The notes beneath the pieces are model-generated. The model did not search any database and was not told where the DNA came from. It saw nothing but the letters and a program-made list of their open reading frames with translations. Shown here piece by piece: positions 43,575 through 47,785 of a stretch of DNA of 47,785 nt. The stretch covers positions 1 through 47,785 of the forward strand of contig CAMQSU010000011.1 of NCBI GenBank assembly GCA_947037025.1, written 5' to 3'. Both the position numbers and the translations under genes were made by a program. Origin of the DNA: an uncultured Clostridia bacterium. Lineage in GTDB: Bacteria > Bacillota > Clostridia > Christensenellales > UBA3700. Within the stretch, counting starts at the first letter, position 1, and the number at the start of each line of letters is the position of its first letter.

Positions 43575-43609
43575 GCAAAAAAGATATGTTAATCAATTTA
43601 ACATATCTT
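43575..43609 (-). terminator. Terminator of the M48 peptidase gene
   Basis: AAGATATGTTAA / TTAACATATCTT followed by a run of U on the minus strand, 15 bases past the stop. Confidence 0.88.
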
Positions 43610-43623
43610 CGATTGCAATAAGC

Positions 43624-44646
43624 TTATTCTAAATTTTGCATTATATTTTCATTAGTCGTAGCCGCTACACTTTGCAAGTCAGATATAGTTAGATCATTCT
43701 GCTTATATTGCTCAGAATTATCAGTATCCACTTGCACACTTAAGTTCTCTATCATAGCATTCTCAATTTTATCTAGTCTATCTACTGTGTCTGGATGAGT
43801 GCTTGACATTAAAGCAGTCATGCTTTGTCTAGTTTTTGATGGTGAAATGACACTTAATCCATGATGTAATTGCCTACCATAACCAATATTTACACTAAAG
43901 CCATCAGCTGCGTACTCACATTTCCGTCTTACAAAACACAATATGAACATTCCTAATTTTGTCCATAGTATATATAATAACATAGCGAAAACGGCTAGCG
44001 CATACCCAATAATATTTCTTTTTCTATATGGCCTAGTAAATGCGTTAACTACTACTGTAATAATCATAGTAACGATATACACCAAAACAACCATTACTAG
44101 CGATACCGCCATTACAACCTGATTAGACATTATAACACCCAGATTCAAAGATGAATCGTTATTATAAATATGCCCAAATTCGTGGGCAAGCAATCCTCTA
44201 ATTGTTTCATCATCACAGTTCTCAATAACGCCATTTGTTAGGGCTATCGATTTTTTCCCTACTGCAAAAGCATTAATACCATCTTCTAATGTTGCAATAT
44301 AAAGTTTGATCGTGCTGCAAATTTTTGGATATTTTGCTTTTGCAGTGTCATATACTTCATTAAACAATACTTCAATTTTGGGATCAACATTGCACTTTTC
44401 AACACTTTTCCACCTCATCATCAACCGAGACAACCCTTCACCCAATAATGATAGTGAGAATGTCATAAACACAATATTAACACCAAGTCCAATTAAACCA
44501 TTGCATACCTGATTCATCACGTCATCAAGACCTAAATCAATTAGATTTAAAAAACCACATGCAAAAAATATTAATGCATTACCTACTATAAAGTATAAAG
44601 TAAGCAGAAAATTCTTTGGTTTAATTAATGCAGCTAACAATTTCAT
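43624..44646 (-). CDS. M48-family membrane metallopeptidase (HtpX-like)
   Basis: 340 residues with two N-terminal helices (about 12-35 and 46-70), the zinc motif HEFGH (155-159), third ligand Glu244 (CEYAADGFSV) and two more helices (about 172-200 and 214-240). The tail (290-340) is polar. HtpX-type enzymes degrade damaged membrane proteins. It is transcribed divergently from an XRE-family regulator, and three CTCGTA/TACGAG hexamers lie in the shared promoter region, so it is probably under that regulator's control. Confidence 0.92.
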   Translation of the reverse strand: MKLLAALIKPKNFLLTLYFIVGNALIFFACGFLNLIDLGLDDVMNQVCNGLIGLGVNIVFMTFSLSLLGEGLSRLMMRWKSVEKCNVDPKIEVLFNEVYDTAKAKYPKICSTIKLYIATLEDGINAFAVGKKSIALTNGVIENCDDETIRGLLAHEFGHIYNNDSSLNLGVIMSNQVVMAVSLVMVVLVYIVTMIITVVVNAFTRPYRKRNIIGYALAVFAMLLYILWTKLGMFILCFVRRKCEYAADGFSVNIGYGRQLHHGLSVISPSKTRQSMTALMSSTHPDTVDRLDKIENAMIENLSVQVDTDNSEQYKQNDLTISDLQSVAATTNENIMQNLE

Positions 44647-44716
44647 AAATTACCTCCAATTTCAGTTATTAGAATATTAAAAAACATTATAGAAATATCA
44701 GCAATAAATGCATAAT

Positions 44717-44793
44717 TACGAGATATACTTCTATAATATATATTATACACGATTATAACTCGTAAGTCAAGACTTTTAGAAGAATTTCTCGTA
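44717..44793. promoter_or_regulatory. Divergent control region between M48 and XRE genes
   Basis: The M48 promoter on the minus strand is TTGACT (44770-44765), 17 bases, TATAAT (44747-44742). TACGAG (44717-44722) and CTCGTA (44759-44764, 44788-44793) are repeated hexamers, the first two in inverted orientation and flanking the M48 promoter spacer. Confidence 0.6.
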
Positions 44794-44815
44794 TTATTAT
44801 GATATGGAGGCAGCT

Positions 44816-45157
44816 ATGAACAATATCAAAGACATTAGAGCAACAGCAGGACTTAATCAACACGATTTCGCCAAATTCCTTAATACAACGCAATCTAACA
44901 TATCTGGCTGGGAGCTTAACAAGTGGCAACCTGATAGTGATGCGCTTATAAAAATTAGTAGACTTTTCAATGTTACGATTGACTATATACTTGGAAATGA
45001 GGAATACCTTAACATATCAAATGAATTAAATACTATTAAACAATCAAACAATGAAAAATTATTGCTTAAACATTTCAGGCAGATGAATGAATCAGGACAA
45101 TTACTTGCTATAACCCAAGTAGAATGCATTTCAAAGACAAAGGAATTAAAAGCATAA
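44816..45157 (+). CDS. XRE-family (Cro/CI-type) transcriptional regulator
   Basis: 113 residues with an N-terminal helix-turn-helix (about 4-58): IKDIRATAGLNQHDFAKFLNTTQSNISGWELNKWQPDSDALIKISRLFNVTIDYILG, here described in one span as the standard fold. A short, mostly helical C-terminal part follows. The start is the ATG at 44816, with GGAGG five bases upstream; an ATG at 44804 overlaps that ribosome site. It likely controls the divergent M48 peptidase gene and itself. Confidence 0.9.
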   Translation: MNNIKDIRATAGLNQHDFAKFLNTTQSNISGWELNKWQPDSDALIKISRLFNVTIDYILGNEEYLNISNELNTIKQSNNEKLLLKHFRQMNESGQLLAITQVECISKTKELKA

Positions 45158-45231
45158 TAAAATTATCTAACGATAATAATAAGTCGAAATCAATATTAAT
45201 GATTTAGTTGTAGAAAATTTTGTTTATTTAT

Positions 45232-45451
45232 AGGAGATCAAAATTTAACACAATAAAATTAGCAAAGCTCACTAATCTTTCTTTTACTACTGTTAAGAGC
45301 AAATGCAAAAGAAGGCAATGGGAACATCTCTTAAACCCATAATGCTACTATCTCACAGCTTAGGTATTTTTCGAGCAAATACATTGATGATGAAAGATTT
45401 TCAGCAAAAACATTGACCTATAACATATACAATTATCGCCACGAACTTTAA
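45232..45451 (+). pseudogene. Possible remnant of a helix-turn-helix gene
   Basis: Two coding-like fragments in different frames, without start codons. Codons 45232-45339 give a helix-turn-helix-like KLAKLTNLSFTTVKSKCKRR then stop. Codons 45341-45448 give a charged fragment (LRYFSSKYIDDERFSAKTLT) then stop. They could be a decayed regulator or phage-type gene. The 526-base gap 45158-45683 otherwise holds only two terminators. Confidence 0.3.
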
Positions 45452-45509
45452 TTACTGATATGACATTGATTTTACTGCGTTCAAATATAACAACACTAAT
45501 AAAATGTTT

Positions 45510-45537
45510 AAGAGTGCCTTACTAGGTGCTCTTTTTT
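45510..45537 (+). terminator. Terminator on the plus strand after the XRE gene region
   Basis: AAGAGTGCC / GGTGCTCTT with two G-U pairs that work only in plus-strand RNA, followed by TTTTTT. Confidence 0.7.
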
Positions 45538-45544
45538 CGCGCAA

Positions 45545-45588
45545 TATAAAAATCCCTACTATGGTTTTCTTTCACCACAGAAGGGATT
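45545..45588 (-). terminator. Terminator of the secreted JAMM-like gene
   Basis: On the minus strand AATCCCT and CTGTGGT pair with ACCATAG and AGGGATT in a long hairpin with one T-T mismatch, then a U-rich tail, 95 bases past the stop. Confidence 0.75.
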
Positions 45589-45683
45589 ATATTTACATTT
45601 TATACTTATTTGCATATATGCCGGAAATAAATTTCCAATCAAAACATATTAAAATTAAACTAACAGTTAATCATAATACAAAA

Positions 45684-46628
45684 TTATGCACATTTGCTAC
45701 ATCTTCTACTGAACCAATGTTTATACTTGAATAGTTGAGAAGAATCCCATTTACCATGGTATAAATTACTTGCAACTACTTCGTTCTTAAAGCCTAATAC
45801 TGTGAATTGACTAAACCAAAAACCTCTATAATAAGATTCTTTATTAGGATCACCATAAACTCTTTTTAATTCTCCTGATGGAGTAGCTACATAAATAGGA
45901 ATTCTTGCGCCACTATCTTTGCTCATAGATGCTGACATAGCAATATCTGCACCTGAAAGCTTATTTGCTGTAATACCTGATGGATGACTGTGAACGACTG
46001 CATCTCCAGCAATCATACCGCCACCATATATAGGTGCTGTAGCTGAAGTATAATAATTAGCGTTTCCTAAGCAACGAGATATTTTAGTCGAACTTCTCTT
46101 ACCTGCCTCAGGATATGTATAGCCATATATATTATTTGTGATCTTGTAAATAGTAGAACCATACTCTTGACCATTCCTAAAACCATAACGGCCATATGTC
46201 AATGCAAAGTCTTTTGATGCTGCTTCTTGAGAGCTGAATACTTTTTTAACCATGTGATCACAAGGCATATAATTACAACCCCTGTTATAGCCTTCGCTAA
46301 ATCTATTATTCTTATAACTATAAGCTGGTGTTGGCTCACTTCCTGGATAAACTACTAAGCTGCCTGTAGAAACAAAACCTCTTCTAGCATCACCAAATTT
46401 CTCACCATCAAAAAACATACCGCTATTTGCAGAGCTTGATGCTACAGTTGAAACACCATTTGATGCATCGTCAGCTTGTGTAGCAGTTATTGCATCATCT
46501 GAAGCTGTATAGCTGCTTATGTTGTTACTAAAAACCATTGGAATCAATAGAACTATAACTAAAAGAGCACATAGATATACCATTAATACTTTTTTAATCG
46601 ATTTCTTTTCCATTAGTTTATTTTTCAT
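45684..46628 (-). CDS. Secreted protein with a DUF4329/JAMM-like domain
   Basis: 314 residues. A basic N-terminus and hydrophobic helix (13-33) act as signal peptide or anchor. A Ser/Ala/Asp-rich linker runs to about 70. Residues about 165-260 resemble DUF4329: YGYTYPEAGKRSS, GDAVVHSHPSG and IPIYVATPSGELKRVYG. His213-x-His215-Pro followed by Ser225-x-x-Asp228 is close to the HxH...SxxD metal site of JAMM/JAB proteins. Relatives occur in polymorphic toxins and peptidase-like effectors; no immunity gene is visible next to it. It has a long leader and a promoter nearly identical to that of the secreted gene at the left edge. Confidence 0.75.
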   Translation of the reverse strand: MKNKLMEKKSIKKVLMVYLCALLVIVLLIPMVFSNNISSYTASDDAITATQADDASNGVSTVASSSANSGMFFDGEKFGDARRGFVSTGSLVVYPGSEPTPAYSYKNNRFSEGYNRGCNYMPCDHMVKKVFSSQEAASKDFALTYGRYGFRNGQEYGSTIYKITNNIYGYTYPEAGKRSSTKISRCLGNANYYTSATAPIYGGGMIAGDAVVHSHPSGITANKLSGADIAMSASMSKDSGARIPIYVATPSGELKRVYGDPNKESYYRGFWFSQFTVLGFKNEVVASNLYHGKWDSSQLFKYKHWFSRRCSKCA

Positions 46629-46805
46629 TTTTTCTCTCCTAAATTTTATTATTTCATATTAAGCATTTAGCAATCCCTTTAATTTAGTTGATTATAATAA
46701 ATTGAATCTATCAAACTAATTATATTGCAAGATAATTTACATTCTAGAAAGATAAATGATTTACCTAAAATATATTTTCGCCAAAATACTTGTATTTATA
46801 TTTAC

Positions 46806-46834
46806 ATTATAACATATAAAACGACACAATGCAA
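46806..46834 (-). promoter_or_regulatory. Promoter of the secreted JAMM-like gene
   Basis: Minus strand TTGCAT (46834-46829), 17 bases, TATAAT (46811-46806). The flanking AAAAAGCTTGCA, TTTTATATG and AATGTA match the promoter at 342-370. The leader is about 170 bases. Confidence 0.7.
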
Positions 46835-47064
46835 GCTTTTTATATAGTAAATTTATGTTTTGTGTAAATTTTTATATTTCTATGCAGTATCAACAATTAA
46901 TAAACTATGCTAGAAACATTTGCTTTGATTACCACAAATAATTAAGAACCTTTCACTTTTGCTTAGTTATACTTAAATACTGGCAATTGCTTTTACAAAT
47001 ATAAACCCGCAGAATTCTGCTTTTATCTCAATCCGCAATCATTAGGAATTTATTCGCATTTTAT

Positions 47065-47302
47065 TAGCTATTCATCCGCATTATAGATAGATAAATTCTT
47101 CGTTATTTTATCAAAAATTAATCCGCGTTTTATATAGATATTCATCCGCATTAAGGCAAGATAAATTCTTCGTCATTTTATCAAAAATTTAATCCGCGAT
47201 TTACATAGATATTCCTCCGCATTAAGGCAAGATAAATTCTTAGTTATTTTATCAGAAAATTAATCCGCGTTTTATATAGCTATTCATCCGCATTATAGAT
47301 AG
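47065..47302. repeat. Tandem repeat of about 70 bases, three copies plus partial ends
   Basis: Units beginning GATAAATTCTT start at about 47090, 47160 and 47231, that is 70-71 bases apart. Each unit contains TTATTTTATCA, AATCCGCG and ATTCATCCGCATT, with a few differences between copies. Partial copies flank the three. Confidence 0.85.
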
Positions 47303-47666
47303 ATATCGCAGCCGCATGTCCTAAATGATTGCTGAAAAAATTACATAGCCAATCACAGCCCCTTTCACTTAGGTATTAATCCGCTTATGCTTATATTGCA
47401 ACATCTTTCTGAAAGATTATAAAATTAGAATTTCACAAATTTTAATAAATAATAGCCTGAATACCATTATACATATTGATTTAATAGTTTATCCGCTTTT
47501 TGCTTAGGCACTTTATCCAATTTTAGTTGAATAATTTGTCAGCTGTCTGCTTGGATATTCAAACACTTATGTTTACGTATCGCTTCCGCTTAATACTAAA
47601 ATTATATCGATGATTTATTTAAAATAAGTTACTTTTCATTTACTTAGATACTTCAGCCGTATCTGT

Positions 47667-47785
47667 TTAGATAATTACTTCCGCTTTTACTTAGATAATT
47701 ATTTCCGCTTTCACTTGGATAATTATATTTGCTTTCACTTAGATAATTACTTCCGCTTTTACTTAGACAATTACTTCCGCTTTTA
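47667..47785. repeat. Tandem repeat of 24 bases, five copies, running off the window
   Basis: Units start at 47667, 47691, 47715, 47739 and 47763 with a strict 24-base period. Consensus: TTAGATAATTACTTCCGC then TTTTAC. Copies differ at one to four positions, and the last is cut by the window edge. More diverged copies extend leftward to about 47480. Confidence 0.9.

Larger units (their letters stand above)
46860..47785. other. Gene-free repeat-rich region at the right end
   Basis: No coding frame of note was found. From about 47000 on, the words TCCGC and CCGCTT recur every 20-70 bases within AT-rich DNA. Two ordered tandem arrays lie inside it (47065-47302 and 47667-47785), with more decayed copies between them. 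Confidence 0.6.

Noticed and set aside
47065..47785. CRISPR array
   Set aside because: The tandem units abut each other with no unique spacers, and no cas genes are present in the window.
47480..47785. Replication origin with DnaA boxes
   Set aside because: TTATCC-like words occur, but none match TTWTNCACA well, and no dnaA, dnaN or rep gene is near.

Overview
The window is AT-rich DNA (about 30% GC by eye) from a low-GC Gram-positive bacterium, most likely an anaerobic, host-associated member of the Clostridia. This rests on strong AGGAGG-type ribosome sites, sigma-A promoters with 16-17 base spacers, iron and oxidative-stress genes typical of anaerobes, tandem FeoA proteins with FeoB, a PdaB-type deacetylase, and enzymes for mucin or amino-sugar use. 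No rRNA, tRNA, insertion sequence, prophage or CRISPR array was seen. The standard genetic code fits, since TGA is used as a stop.

Layout. 1-8.0 kb, mostly minus strand: start of a secreted protein, glutathione peroxidase, a fused glucosamine-1-phosphate acetyltransferase/phosphoglucosamine mutase, a lipoprotein, and a 1306-residue M60-like surface protein with a degenerate zinc site. 8.0-13.1 kb: cupin + GPH sugar symporter operon, then a divergent Rrf2 regulator / NhaC antiporter / flavin-ferredoxin operon with a clear promoter and operator. 13.3-19.2 kb: DUF1653, superoxide dismutase, small membrane and DUF1349 proteins, a DbpA-type RNA helicase, and two related two-helix membrane proteins. 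19.6-29.1 kb: MATE exporter, GH20 hexosaminidase, a double-OB SSB-like protein, PdaB-type deacetylase, a PadR-DUF1700-DUF4097 operon, and iron alcohol dehydrogenase. 30.1-33.8 kb: copper locus (copA fused to a copZ-like domain, then csoR), a MazG-like gene and a small NrdD-like gene. 34.3-37.9 kb: iron operon feoA-feoA-feoB-FeoB-associated protein-DtxR. 38.3-46.6 kb: surface beta-helix-like protein, NagA, an FAD oxidoreductase behind a purine-riboswitch-like leader, M48 peptidase with a divergent XRE regulator, and a secreted protein with a JAMM-like motif. 46.6-47.8 kb: gene-free, with two tandem-repeat arrays, one running off the window end.

Themes. Amino-sugar metabolism recurs (M60-like protein, GH20, NagA, the fused GlmU-C/GlmM enzyme), as expected of a bacterium living on mucin or peptidoglycan sugars. 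Metal homeostasis is a second theme: CsoR/CopA/CopZ with a CsoR-like operator, and Feo/DtxR with a palindrome-rich, foldable leader. A third is redox and oxygen defence: Gpx, SOD, Rrf2 and the flavin/Fe-S protein.

The most noteworthy signals are the purine-riboswitch-like RNA in front of the FAD oxidoreductase, the GlmU-C/GlmM fusion, the copA-copZ fusion that keeps an internal ribosome site, the loss of the M60 catalytic motif, the structured feo leader, and the two near-identical promoters of the secreted proteins at opposite ends of the window.
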